In this document: one piece after another, positions 20,399-31,800 of the stretch
Position numbering within the stretch: the stretch's first letter is position 1
How the letters are laid out: each line of letters opens with the position of its first letter
Assembly: GCA_015680685.1 (NCBI GenBank)
Contig: MNCI01013916.1
Coordinates: 531,383 to 565,159 of the forward strand
Reading direction: 5' to 3'
Length of the DNA: 33,777 nucleotides
Source of the DNA: Gnetum montanum
Taxonomy: Eukaryota > Streptophyta > Gnetopsida > Gnetales > Gnetaceae
Translations under genes and position numbers: made by a program
Notes under the pieces: generated by a model
The model's database searches: none
What the model saw: only the letters and a program-made list of their open reading frames with translations
What the model was told of the DNA's origin: nothing

Positions 20399-22453
20399 CA
20401 CAAAAATAGATACATAGGGGCAAGGAAAATGCTACAAAAGATAAAATGTGATAAAATATTATAGTGATAATATCCCCATGCATTCAAAACCTAACCTAGA
20501 TACTAAGACAAAAACGACATATTACTATTAACGAAGCCAACAATTATAATAAAATGGAAGAAATATAGAGCAAAAATTAGGCACATAAACAATATAATAG
20601 AATGCTAAAATTACAAATGCATCCAAATGAGCATTGAGCTCTAACTTTGTATAAAATTAGCAAATGCAATAACTTCAATATAATAAATGTAACATAATTA
20701 AAGGTCAAATCAAAGTTATCCTACACCAAAAATAGTCAGTGTATAATACACATTCTCAAACAAAATATGAAATTAACCAATCCCATCTAAACATTATAGC
20801 ATAGAATCACAACTTCATAATAGGAAAATTAATCTAGAAATAAATAGGAATTTTAATCATTAGTTGCCTTCTGTATCTCCTCACCAAAACTAATAATCAT
20901 CTAGAAACCATAGTAAAACCAAGGGAATTAGTCCAAAGACTAAGTAGGGTAAAGAACTATTAAAATACTCCCTTATGAGTCTGGTTGGAAGCATCAGGTA
21001 GCTAGACAAGCATACACATGGGATACCTATGAATAAAATTTACCTAAACAATTATAAAAATGAAGCAAACAAAAAGAAAATAACAAAAATAATAAAAATT
21101 TGATAAATATTTAACAAAACTAAAAGCTCCATCACCACTTTATAATCCATTCAATGAACTAATCCATAATTTGCACTTACTAAGTTATTCTTTGCATATA
21201 AGCACTTAGCTCATGACCATGATTGCAAATAGATAATGGTTCTTGTGATATACTTCATACTGTAAGAGTCTAGCTTACCACTATGATATGCTTTACATTG
21301 TGATCACTATAGATAGTTTAAATGATTGGCCAAATCATAACTAAGTAAAATGATCAAACACCAATATAATAAATAAAGAAATCCCTAGGTTGTAGGGATA
21401 TGAATCCAAACATTTATAAGAAATCAAAGAGAGATCAAGAAGTAATTAAATTGTTGATGAATAGTTTTGATGTATCAAATAAGATCAAGACTAAAATACA
21501 AGTTCAAAAAAATGTTTAAAAATGCAAACAAATATCAAAATTGGAATCTAATCTTTTAGAGATTGATCTAAGTTGCTTAAAATGATAGAATGTCATTGGC
21601 TGTCATTTTCAAGCATGTTGAGAAGTCCTAGTGGCTATGTTTTTTATTATTTTCTCAATGTTTTATTACCAAAAGTTTGGAAATTACTTTATAGAAGTTT
21701 CTTAGGTTTCTGCATCGAGTTAGAAAATGATGATGACATCCATTGTAACTTATGTCATACCTTATGATGGGATCATGAAGAACTAGGAAGGGCATCTTAT
21801 GATTCATGTGGAAAAGATGAACAAACTTTCCTTCCAATAGTTGAAGTTATTTTGGGGTTTGGTAGAATTTGAAATAAAGATAAAAAGTGATCAAACATGG
21901 TCAAAACATGATTAAATTTCATCAAGATGTTGACTAATATTCCATGCATGATAAAAAATCTTAGAAATGGATAAAGTCATAGAAGTTAATAATAAAATGT
22001 TTAGATCCAATAATCTAAGCATTTCAACAAAAAATTGTTGAACAAATGAAACTTGAATAAAGACATGATAGAAAAATGAAAATTATCAAAATTAATTAAG
22101 AGGAGTTAAACACCAAAGTTATTCTTCTTGAAAATGACAATGTTGTAGAAAACATTTATGTGGCTATAATCTTCCAAATAAACTTTAAATCCTAGTCAAG
22201 ATTGCATGTTAACAATGAGATCTAAGTATATCTAAGATGAAATATGAAAATAAGACTTACCACATATCTTGCTTTAGAATGTAGATTTAGTTGACTATAT
22301 ATCTAGATCCCCCTCCTCTCTAATCTAGTAGAGCCTTTCTCTTTGGATCTATCTCCAAAATGTTAGCTATGCAATTAGTTAATCTCTCATGGAATAGTTA
22401 CTAGGTATATATTCTTATAAGGGTTTGAAAACTTTGAGCAAGGAAAGCTCTCA
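20394..22453 (-). mobile_element. Main body of the 5' LTR of R3
   Basis: Aligns with 316-1296 plus 7945-9156 of the other R3 LTR, with many small indels. Homology stops at about CTCTCATGGATAAAAATAA (22448-22466), while the other LTR continues another 780 bp to 9935. So this LTR is truncated or interrupted here. No genes; short ORFs (21573-21767, 21655-21837) lie in LTR DNA. Confidence 0.75.
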
Positions 22454-22489
22454 TGGATAAAAATAATGGTGTGTATGTACCACAAAATA

Positions 22490-22752
22490 ATTCAAAGTTT
22501 GGTGACAAATTTGGTGGCACTTTTGAAAGGGATTTTGGTGATGGCTTTTGAGGTTCACATCCTACCATTAATTATGGTTCTTAGTAGAATAATTAAAAGC
22601 ATTGGTCTTCCAAAGGTTATAACAGGTTTGGAAATAAGCACCCTATCTTTGGAGAACCCATGAATAATCCTCCAAGGCATCTTGGCATCAAATGTTTTAC
22701 ATGTTTAGGAAATCATGTTACGTGAAACTACCCACAAAACCCTAATCAATAA
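22490..22752 (+). pseudogene. Gag fragment with decayed CCHC knuckle
   Basis: The plus strand reads FGDKFGGTFERDFGDGF, then GYNRFGNKHPIFGEP, then GIKCFTCLGNHVT-stop-NYPQNPNQ. A Gly/Phe/Asn-rich stretch before a CX2CX3HX4C box (22693-22731) is typical of a plant LTR-retrotransposon gag. The last Cys is Tyr (TAC) and an Arg codon has probably become TGA, both single transitions. Only this segment is present, on the strand opposite to R3 and C5. It is a piece of another element, not part of either. Confidence 0.55.
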
Positions 22753-23578
22753 CCAACTAGATGGGATCTATATGATGACTGATAGTTAAACACTCTTGAA
22801 TATCAATCACAAACTTGATTATAGGTAACTGGAGTGAATAAGAATGGGTAAGAGGTTAAGATCCCTAGGATCTTTGAGACATTGATAGCCATTCAATAGA
22901 ATATTAAAGGTGGATAATCAAGGTAGAAACCAACTTGCACTTTGTATAGATGGTTCAAGTGTAGTTTCTATTAAAGATGGTAGACACCTTTGTTCAAATA
23001 AGTAGTAGCCATAACTTTCTTTCATCATATATTTTGTAGCCTTCTTTACTATCAAATGATCATTGGAGTTCATACAATGACTAGAAAATAACTGGTTGGG
23101 ATATCTCATTCAAGCTTGGAACATCTCACTAAATTTTAGATGCTTGTAAGTGGAATGTCTCACTTTAGTTGGGATGTCTCTTATGAGACATCTTGAATGG
23201 GATGTTTCAACTAAACTTGGTGTGTTTGCTATTTTTTTGGGACCTCTATTATTCATCTAGGACATGGGATGTTTCAACTAAACTTAAGATCTAGACTTTT
23301 CAACAAGGACATCTATTATTCATCTAGGAAATCTTGATAGCTACCTAAATAGGATGTCATGCATCCTTGTGGCTTTTTCAAAAACTCTTGTAATCTTGGT
23401 TGAGACTTTGTCACTTTAGCTTAATAGCTTAGCTCTCATCTTGGTCTCAAAATGCTCTTTGTCTTGATCTCATCATGCTTTTATTAAGCTCTTTTCTTTT
23501 CAAATTCCTACAAGATTTCAAAAGCACATTTTCCATTTGCTTCATTTTCCAAGGTTTTAACATACCAAAAGGTCAATA
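22753..23578 (-). mobile_element. Probable 3' LTR region of copia element C5
   Basis: Lies beyond the C5 polypurine tract, so it should be the 3' LTR of C5. Its inner end reads GGTCAATA on the plus strand, where TA replaces the expected CA. The outer end was not found and I could not align it with the sequence right of 26806. It contains a repeat array (23098-23285). No coding capacity. Confidence 0.45.
23098..23285. repeat. Array of GGGATGTCTCA-like motifs
   Basis: Copies are GGGATATCTCA (23098), GGAACATCTCAC (23118), GGAATGTCTCAC (23152), GGGATGTCTC (23171), inverted GAGACATC (23185), and GGGATGTTTCAACTAAACTT (23199 and 23266). A second unit, CTATTATTCATCTAGGA, occurs at about 23246 and 23313. 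They could be LTR enhancer repeats. GATGTCTCTTATGAGACATC (23173-23192) is a perfect 8 bp inverted repeat. Confidence 0.65.
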
Positions 23579-23602
23579 ATCTTCCTCTTTTTGGTGATGT
23601 CA
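23579..23602 (-). other. Polypurine tract of C5 (SIRE-like)
   Basis: The minus strand reads CATCACCAAAAAGAGGAAGA then TTAT. It closely resembles the CATCATCAAAAAGGGGGAGATTG tract in front of the 3' LTR of SIRE/Maximus copia elements. Confidence 0.65.
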
Positions 23603-24430
23603 AAAACTTAAGAAAATGGATTAACATAGCATCATAATAAGTAAATAAAGGTACAAACATTTGTATATGCATATATATATATATAGCTAAAGATGAAAAT
23701 GAGATGGATAGTAGTTAATGGATACATATCCTTCAACCCAGGTCTCATAAGACTGATTAAGAAAAAGTCCAATCAAGAGCTACCCATATCAATCCATAAT
23801 GCAAGTTAAAAACATATAATCCATAAAACATAAAAAATAATTAAATCCTTTCAACTATTATCCAAAAATATTTTCATGTAAAATCAAAGGCTAAACTCCA
23901 AAGGCTGAGCAATAAAAAACAAGTATCCTATCTCTAAAACATTATGTCATAATAGATAGAAGTATGTAACAAAGAATATAACATGAATGATAGCCATTAT
24001 ATCCAAGTAATATCTACTAAATTAGAATTTTTCACAAATGAATAATAACCATTATATGATTTATCACCTATCACCAAAATCCATATTAAACTATCTTCCC
24101 CTTTCTAGACATGAGTAAAAAGATAATGCAAATTAATTCCATTGCAAGGAGAGAGAAATTACACAACCAACTTGAAAAGACCAAAATTAATCATATCTGC
24201 AACAAGATTTCTTATATATATCCATGCCAATTTACAATACCAAGAAATACATATCAAGGTAAAATATCCAAAAAAGTCTTATCCAAAATAATCTTCTATT
24301 GGCACATTTACCTTTGAATTATTACTGAAGTCCAACATAATTTAAGTAGGCTTGTAAAGCTCTTCTTTCACATATTGCAATGATTTCTAGAGTAGGAAAT
24401 ATTGTTGCTTGAATGTTTGTGAGAGACTTT
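23603..24430. other. C5 interior, no recognisable coding sequence
   Basis: AT-rich, with a short TATATA run at about 23672-23684. The plus-strand ORF at 24111-24317 has no family features. RT and RNase H of a copia element would be expected here but I cannot read them, so they are deleted or too decayed. Confidence 0.5.
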
Positions 24431-24439
24431 TAGTATGAG

Positions 24440-24640
24440 TCCTAGAAGACTCCTCCTACATAGGTGGTCCAGAAGATGATGGTTGTACATAAAGGATAGG
24501 CTTTTGGTGTATATGTGCTAGACTTTCTTCCAACTTCTCCAAATTCAGTTCATCTATTGCTTGAATGTCTTTTCTTGGGTCATCTTGCTCATTGTAGAGA
24601 TGCATTCTTGAATCCCATCAAATTGTGCATCATATCACTA
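24440..24640 (-). pseudogene. Hydrophilic coding remnant in C5
   Basis: The minus strand stays open for about 50 codons: MHLYNEQDDPRKDIQAIDEL, then LEKLEESLAHIHQKP, then QPSSSGPPM, then a stop and EESSRTHTKSLSQ. An acidic, Ser/Pro-rich linker like this lies between integrase and RT in SIRE-type polyproteins, but no catalytic block is next to it. The assignment is tentative. Confidence 0.35.
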
Positions 24641-24959
24641 AATCTACAAAGTAATACCAAGATCAAATATAGATTCCTTTGAAAAATCAAAATTTTCCAT
24701 CAGTAGCATGTTTCAATAGATAGATTTCACCATTCAAATATTTTAAATATAGATATATAAATTATCGTCAAACAATGTTTCATTTACAACTCAAGATCAA
24801 GTGAGGATTTACCAAGATTCCAATTAATTGCATCCATTAATAGATTTTCATACCATTAGTATTTCTAGAAGTAAATTAATCAAAATTAAGTTCAAAAAGT
24901 TAAGGAATAATCATACTTGCCATTACTTACCTTGCTTCTATATTATTAATATGATTATT

Positions 24960-26760
24960 TATGTTTAGGATGAGATCCTCCATCATTAAGTTCCTACTTT
25001 ACATGCAACTCATCCTTACCCTTTTTGTCATCAATGTATCTATGTGAATCTTTTCTTTTATTTAAGACTACTACTTCTTCATAATTATGTTCTTTGATAT
25101 GAGAGGATTGATATTTTTAACTAGTCATATGTTCTAATCCTCCAATATCTCTTATGGTGATTTCTTCTTTTTTCTTTGGATCTCCAAGCTTTTGTATCCT
25201 ACAAATCACATTTTCTAGGCTTCTCTTGATAAGACCATGTAGTCATGTTATTGTGTTCTAATGATGATTTACAATAGGATTACATAGGCCCATACATTTC
25301 ACAATAAGAATATGTAGTATCTCTAATTTGAATTGTATACTCAAACCTGGGTTTGTTCCTCCATTTAGATGATATCATACAAGTGTCACCTTGAGAAACC
25401 TCATCCATATCTCCTTTTTTTTTGCAAAAATTTTGATATATCTAGTTCTACACATGGCCTTATACTTGATGGATCATTGTACTTTTTCTTATAAAATTGA
25501 GCTAGCAGTCGAACCTTAGCTTTTACATCTAAGAGTTCCCTTTTTAGAGAGGAACATATGGTATATAGTTTAGTAGTTTTATCTTCTTTCATATGTAGAT
25601 TTCTTCTTATTTTTAAGCATAAATTCTTAAAAGAAATAATTTCCTCATGAATAATACTATACCTATCCTTAGTATTTCTTTTAGGCTCTTCAAAATATTT
25701 TGTGGGATTTTCATGTGCAAGAGGCATGCATATAAGATGTGAATCTGTAGTAGTATCATCTGCTTCCTCCTCACTGTGTTCCTCATTCTAGCTCAAGTAG
25801 AGATTTTTCCCTTTCTTTTCATCTTTAAATGAATCCTTCTTTTACAACCTGCCAACACTTAGACATTCGAAGACCACATGGCCTCTACTACTACATACGC
25901 AACATTCTATAGAAGATGCATTAAGATTAGAATTTTTAAAATTTTTACCTCTTTTTTGAATTATTGATGTTGGTTTGATTAAAGCTATATTTTTCCATTC
26001 TATCAATCTCTAAACTCTTCTTGAAAAGAGAGCTAGTTCATCTTTACTATTAACTTCATGCTTAGATAGCTCCTTCTCCTTTGATGAGGTATTAAGAGAA
26101 ATGGGGTTTCCTTTGATTGTACCTTCACTTATGAGATTCATCTAATAAGTTATAAGTGCACTTTGAAGCTCTTCAAACTTTAAGACTACAAAATCCCTAA
26201 TCTCATTCATGGCTATTACTTTGGATTTGAATTCAAGATTCAAGTTCTAATCATTTTGATAAAACATCACTTTCAAGTAAATCCTTTTTCATCCCTCTAA
26301 TAGCTACAACTAGGTCATTTGCTCTAGAAAAGTAATCTTTGTTTTTTCTCCTTCTTTCATTTTAATTTATCATATTCACTTTGTAAAACTAGAAGCTTTG
26401 ATTGTTTAATAATAGATGTACCTTCATGAGTAGCTTCTAGAACCTCCTAAATCTCTTTTGCAGGTTTGCACCCAGCTATTGTATTAAACTTAGATTCACT
26501 TAAAGCATAATAAAGATAATTTTTAGCTTTGGAATCAAACATAAACTTATCCTTTTTTTTTTCTTGAGTTCACTTGCTTCTTGATTTTGTAGCACTTATA
26601 GTGCTATTGATGGGTGGAGTGTATTCCTCTAGGACGGATTCCCAAAGTTTGAACTCCATAGATTCAAAGAATCCTTATATTTAATTCTTCTAGTATGCAA
26701 ATTCAATCCCATTAAACATTGTTGGCTTGGTGTATGATGTTCCTTTTATCGTTTACTCCT
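24960..26760 (-). pseudogene. gag: Gag of SIRE/Maximus-like copia element C5
   Basis: On the minus strand, starting near the primer site: GTSYTKPTMFNGIEFAY and MEFKLWESVLEEYTPP (26580-26750), then DKFMFDSKAKNYLYYALSES, KPAKEI and LEATHEGTSIIKQSKL (26370-26560). This is the UBN2-type copia gag pattern. Next is a complete CCHC knuckle at 25863-25904 (C-CV-C-SSRG-H-VVFE-C), then an acidic stretch (EEHSEEEADD). Then comes a 108-codon open coiled-coil-like segment (25401-25727: SFKNLCLKIRRNLHMKEDKT, SSLKRELLDVKAK), and further open pieces to about 24960 (IRDIGGLEHMTS, HNYEEVVVLNKRKDSHRYID). This order matches SIRE-type gag. Stops interrupt most of it. The first ATG is not certain. Confidence 0.82.
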
Positions 26761-26791
26761 ACATTGTTATGCTCAAAATTAGGAGTACCAA

Positions 26792-26803
26792 GCTCTCATA
26801 CCA
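26792..26803 (-). other. Primer binding site of C5 (tRNA-iMet type)
   Basis: The minus strand reads TGGTATGAGAGC, one mismatch to the usual TGGTATCAGAGC, two bases inside the LTR end at 26806. It lies just upstream of gag on the same strand. Confidence 0.75.
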
Positions 26804-26805
26804 CT

Positions 26806-27700
26806 TGAAGATTAAGACCTTAGAAGGGGGTTAAATAAGTTCCACTATCTAAAATTAAAATTGCACACATATGTACATGGATCTCCAACTTGGATATGTT
26901 CATACTTGAAGGGTAGAATCCTTGCATACCTCTGGACTTTATTTCTTCAAAAATGTGGTTTCAAGGATAAGTTGGTAGAGGTAAGTAAATAGTTTGAGAG
27001 TTGCATTTAAAAGGATTATGTTCAACATTCAAAATCTTCATATGAAGCCCTAGGGTAATTTGACAAGAAAGAAGATGACAAGTTAGGACTATGTGATGAA
27101 TTAAATATTTTGAATAAAGTACATAATTAAGAATAGGTATATAGTATTTGTAGTTTTAGATCTATTCAACTAGCTAGTGGGGATTTGTATCTTCTCTCAA
27201 GTTAACCATCACCAAGGTTACTATCAAGTGTGAACTACTAAAGGAGATAGTATCACACATGCATGGTATCATGTTAGAGCTAGGTACATTAGAATAGAAA
27301 AAAATATTAGATCTTTAAGGAAATGGTATCACGTATGCATGGTAGTTTCTTGCAATGATCATTTGTGTGCATGGATGTTTTATTGGTCCTATCAGTTGTA
27401 TGTTTACTTAAGGCATACTTGGTAACTCACTAACCTTGGAATAATAGGTTGCATGCACTTATATTATGGTTGCAAATGTTATGAGCATTAAAACATAGTC
27501 CACCTTGAGTTCACCCTCCTCGTTGTTACTTCAAGACTTATAGGTGATGTTGTGTAATGCTTTTTATGGGAGATACCATAACAAAGAACCCATGTAACAT
27601 AAAAGAAGAGGGAAATATCCACTTTATGAGCCATGTGAAGAGTAATAGTCCTTGTCTCCTTAATCTCTTTCTCTAATATTTAATTCTAAAAATGGTAGAT
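26806..27700 (-). mobile_element. Probable 5' LTR region of C5, outer end unknown
   Basis: The plus strand begins TGAAGATTAAGACC, the complement of an LTR ending in CA next to the primer site. The far end, which should read like GGTCAATA, was not found, so the coordinate is a guess. It contains a diverged repeat (GTATCACACATGCATGGTAT at 27250, GTATCACGTATGCATGGTAG at 27325). No coding capacity. Confidence 0.4.
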
Positions 27701-28689
27701 AGACATAGCTTTATTTTTCCCTTCTTTTCCCCATCTTTATGCACATACATTACATAGATTTTGTCAACCTAAAATAGAACACATACCTTGCATAGAAAAG
27801 AGTGGGTATTAGACCCCAAAAAATGAATAATAATATCTAAAAAATTTCAAAGTACATCATCTCATTAAAGAGAGTCTAAATAAAAAGCCTAATAATTTTT
27901 GAAATGCCTTTTCAGGTTTTTATCTTTATAATCAATCTTGAAAAACCTCCCCTCTGGGATAGGAAAACGATTAAGCTTTGTCCTTATTCAGAAGCATCCT
28001 TATAGGTTTTCACTTCTTATGATAGGCTTTCTTATAAAGAGAAGGAGAAAACTCTCTCTAAAGAAAAAAAAATACATTATTAAGAAATAAAGAAAACATA
28101 GTAAAAAATTTGAAAGCATCTCATCCCTGAGCCTAAAAGAAAAAGAAATTAATACCATATAAAATAAATAAATTATTCAGTTGTGATTGGGAGCTTTTTT
28201 TAGTTGTAGTTATAATTGAAAGTGACATCTTAGAGAATCTGGTATTTGACATCTAAAGAGAGATCATAGTTATGTTGTTGTTATTGGAAAATAAATGCAC
28301 ATCAAAGCTTTCAAATAGAATAGAAATAAATTGACTAAAGATAATTCTAAGTGAAAATAAATAAAGTAAACAAAGTAGGTTGATTGCCAAAAATGACTCC
28401 ATTGATGCTTGATTAAATATTGTTATAAATTATATATTTTCATTTCCAAGCATGTTGAGCAACAAGGTACATAAAAAAACATGAGAAAATAAGTCTTTAC
28501 TTCTACAAAAAGGACATTGACAAGAAATATTTATTATATATTTAAGATGAGTGTTGATAAGAAGACCTTGATATCATGCATACAAAATAAATGAGATAGC
28601 TATCTATAGGTTATATTGTAGGAGGAATTAAAGCTATGTTATGCTTCCTCTTACATAAGTATATAACCATAGATAAACAAGGTAAAAAT
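27701..28689. other. AT-rich DNA, no gene seen
   Basis: No ORF with family features, no RNA gene and no clear element border. A 15-base match to the R3 LTR (TTTCCAAGCATGTTGAG at 28443 against TTTTCAAGCATGTTGAG at 21607) is isolated and may be chance. Confidence 0.5.
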
Positions 28690-28892
28690 GCAAATACATT
28701 AGGCTATTATATCATCAAAATATTATAATATCTAAAAAGATAATTATGAGGTACATAGGTCAACAAATACAACCATAGTTAAATAAGAAAAAAAGGTTCT
28801 AAAACACAAGACATAGTCTTGACAAAAATACACTAAGAATTTAAATCACAAACATACAAAGGGATACAAGTACCTAAGGTAAGGGTGTTATG
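28690..28892 (-). mobile_element. Sequence like the outer end of the R3 LTR
   Basis: Compare with 9700-9935. Shared features in order are ATTATAATAT.T(A)AAAAG, CATAGTTAA(C)ATAAGAA, ACAAGACAT, TTTAAATCACAAACATAC (against TTCAAATCATAAACATAC), and AAGGGTGTTATGG (against AAGGATGTTACA). The last corresponds to the LTR start TGTAACA(C/T)CC on the minus strand. It is either the missing end of the R3 5' LTR or a separate old copy. Confidence 0.45.
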
Positions 28893-30239
28893 GATGGGCT
28901 CCCTAAATATGTTTGGTATTTAACCCCTATTGGAATGCATCAATATGTTTATTCTTATAGGCCCCATCCTATATGAGAGGATGATCCATGTCTTATTTTT
29001 CCTTTACTTGATGCCTTCATAACATTAAAGGTAACTCCTAGATATGCCTCTAACACCAGTAATTTGGTTTAAGAATATTAAATAAATCTATATGCATGGT
29101 AGTTTGGCACTATTCTAGAAATTTTATTTGAAAAGTACTAATGATAAAAACTTACACATTTAAAATTAAGTGTAATGCATACTAATCTCCTTGTTTGCAT
29201 GTTGATGGGTTGAAGCGGGATAAACTAGTTTGGTAGATTTTTGTTTGATGTCTAGATCTATGTGCAATGTGTGATCTATGAGGGTTAGATTATCTTTGCT
29301 TTATTGATATGTATTGCAAACTTTCATGGCTTCATCTAGCCATGATAAGACTTGCCCTTAATACAACTAGGAGAGATGTCAAGGTTTCTCACTCAATTTA
29401 TATAGACTCCTCTTTTTACTTTGAGGTGATTATGACTATGTCAAGCAATGTGATTCCTGGATATTTACAATTGAATTTTGTGTTATTGTGAATGTTTATT
29501 TTCTAGCATTACTCTATTTATCTCCTTGATAGATTATAATATTATATGCATGTGTATCCCTCTATTTCTTTATCATGCATTATGTATTTGAATCATAATA
29601 CTATTATGTACTACTTAACATAATGATACTGCTAAATATGTATGGTTATGCATTACTTTTAGTCTTATATGATTTATTATCCATTTTTTTAGTTTAGTTA
29701 TAAATTTTAGTTAGCATGTATATTATCTATTCTCTATTATTTTCTTATCTTTTATTCTTAATATTTTTTATTTCCTTTTGGTCATGGTATAATTGAAATT
29801 TCCCTTTATTTCCTTATCACTTCATTAGTTTTTTTTGTTTTCAATTATCTATTGCTAAGACCATTTCTTCATTAGGGGTTCTATACCCAATATAATGCTA
29901 GAAATAAGGGTGTTATACTTTTAGTGAGAGCATTTTAGCTTCAGTAGCATCTTAATATTATTTGGCATAATGAGCTTTAGCCAAGGATTTTTGAGTTTCA
30001 AAATTAAAGGGATTATAGTATAATTAATTATATTTGCATTTTCTAAATAGATTTTTCAAGATCTTTTTTAATTTGATACTTTTTCTTAGTAAATTTCTTG
30101 TTAGTTCATCTTTCAAATTTCTATCTCTACAGGTAGTTCACTATTACCAATGAATCTAACTAATATTAGTAGTATATATTTTCTACATTTCATAAAAACT
30201 TTAAAATATTTATTTCACTAGTTTTGTGAACATATTAGC
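28893..30239. other. AT-rich DNA, possibly decayed LINE tail
   Basis: No clear gene. On the minus strand below the endonuclease, a lysine-rich stretch (about 30040-30130, LKDELTRNLL, KSIKLKKIL) and FNFETQKSLAKAHYAK (about 29960-30020) would suit the linker between endonuclease and RT of a LINE, but RT blocks were not found further down. The plus ORF at 29309-29491 has no recognisable features. Confidence 0.4.
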
Positions 30240-30359
30240 ATTTAAATGAAAAAGTTTCTACTATCAAAAGAAGAAGAAATAAATTCTAGAGAGAAAACTA
30301 TTGATAAAAAAAATGGTATGATAAAATAGCATTTATATAAACTTGTATTTTTCCTGTAG

Positions 30360-31050
30360 GCTTCCAAAAAGGACATTAGATTTATAAAACTCTATTCAGC
30401 TAATAATAAATTATATCATTTCCTTGTTGATAGTTGCACCATGTAAATTTATTTTTATTTAAATAATTTAGAAATATAGTGCTAATATCATAATGAAAAT
30501 ATGTTTCTTCTTCTTTTCAGAATATTATTTTTTTAAAAGGAAATATATTAGGAGGAAGGTCACCAAGTTTATCTAAATGTTTAACTATATTAAAATCACC
30601 TTCAATAGTATGAGAGACTTTAGGTTGAGATAGAAAATATTTTTTAATCTCTAATTGTTCTTTTCATTTATTAGGAGTATAAATATTACAAAATTGGAAG
30701 TCTTCTTTTTCACTTTGACAAGTACTCAAAATAACTCTACCAAGATTATCAAAGATGGAATTTAAAATTTTCCTAACCTAATTTTTATTAACTAAAATAG
30801 CAATACCTTTTTCATTAACTTCATGATTAGTGAAAAAAATATAGCTTTTTAAAATGCATTTACTAACAAAAGTAATGTCATATGTTAAGATCTTAATCTC
30901 TTGAAGGAAAAGAAAACCGGAAGATAAATTCTAGTTTGAAAGATACATTGTAACAATCTTTACTCATGACCTATCAAAAAGACCCCAAACATTCCATGAT
31001 AAAATTGATAATGAGATGTGGGAGAAAAGACCCTAACTCTTAATATTTCA
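30360..31050 (-). pseudogene. LINE ORF2 endonuclease domain (copy L7)
   Basis: The minus strand reads ILSWNVWGLFDRS, FLFLQEIKILTYD, IFFTNHEVNEKGIAILVNKN, GRVILSTCQSEKEDFQFCNI followed by YTPN, EGDFNIVKHLDKLGD, and FTWCNYQQGND. This is the apurinic-type endonuclease of L1-like LINEs in full order (W NVRGL, LQE, GVAIL, YAPN, GGDFN, FTW.N). It nicks target DNA for priming. The 30541-31040 part stays in one frame with few stops, so it is one of the better-preserved pieces of the window. The expected RT does not follow clearly. Confidence 0.85.
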
Positions 31051-31379
31051 AGCTCATCATTTATCTTATTATCCATGTTAATAACACCTAGAAAAGAATT
31101 TTATAATAAAAAAGCATTTAAAACATTATTATAGGATGAGATAAAAGAAAACACCTTATGGATATTTGAATTAAAATCATTATGAAAAGACTTCTTAATA
31201 AATTACACTAAGAAAAAGTATTCTATACTAGCACTTACATTATAAGTCCCTACTCATAAAGTTTTTTCTTCAAAGAAGAATTCTCTTTAGATATTAAAAA
31301 CTTACTAGCATTCTTAGATTTAAAAGAATTAATAATAGGTTGGAAGGTTGTTGAAGAAGGTTTCTTTTATGCTTGCTGA

Positions 31380-31800
31380 AAATTACCATTATTTTTCTTT
31401 TCTAAAAAATTATGTTTCTTTTTCTATGAACAACCTTTTATTGAGAATAGAAAAAATCCTAATAAAATGACCTTGACAATGATAATCATTGCAATATGTT
31501 TGTAGATTATAGTACATATTATTTTGAGAAAAAAATGCTTACCTACACTAAATTTTACTAATGCTGATATTTTAATACATCTATGTAGATCCAAATTATC
31601 TTTCAAACAAATTAACTTATATAAAATACATCAATAGCAATAAATCTTGAGTAGAATAAATTTTTCTAATATCTATGTAGCTTGAATACATCTTACATAT
31701 AATTCCTTAGAACTAACACTAGAAGGTTGAATAGCTCATACAAAGACTAACTATAGATTTTTCATTTTCTTTTAAAGAAATTTGTTTTGCAATATTCTAA
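31380..31800 (-). pseudogene. LINE ORF1 remnant with decayed knuckle (copy L7)
   Basis: The minus strand at 31452-31493 reads CNDYHCQGHFIRIF after NLQTY. This has the exact spacing of a CX2CX4HX4C box with the second and fourth Cys changed to Tyr and Phe. Its place just upstream of the L7 endonuclease fits ORF1, whose product binds LINE RNA. The flanking sequence is too decayed to read well. Confidence 0.5.

Noticed and set aside
24111-24317. Plus-strand 68-codon ORF
   Set aside because: Lys/Ile/Asn-rich, no motif, inside the C5 interior on the wrong strand.
29309-29491. Plus-strand 60-codon ORF
   Set aside because: No family features and no neighbouring gene signals; expected by chance in this length of DNA.
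31424-31606. Minus-strand ORF starting MKDNLDLHRC
   Set aside because: The adjacent minus-strand frame carries the LINE ORF1 knuckle; this one is its shadow.
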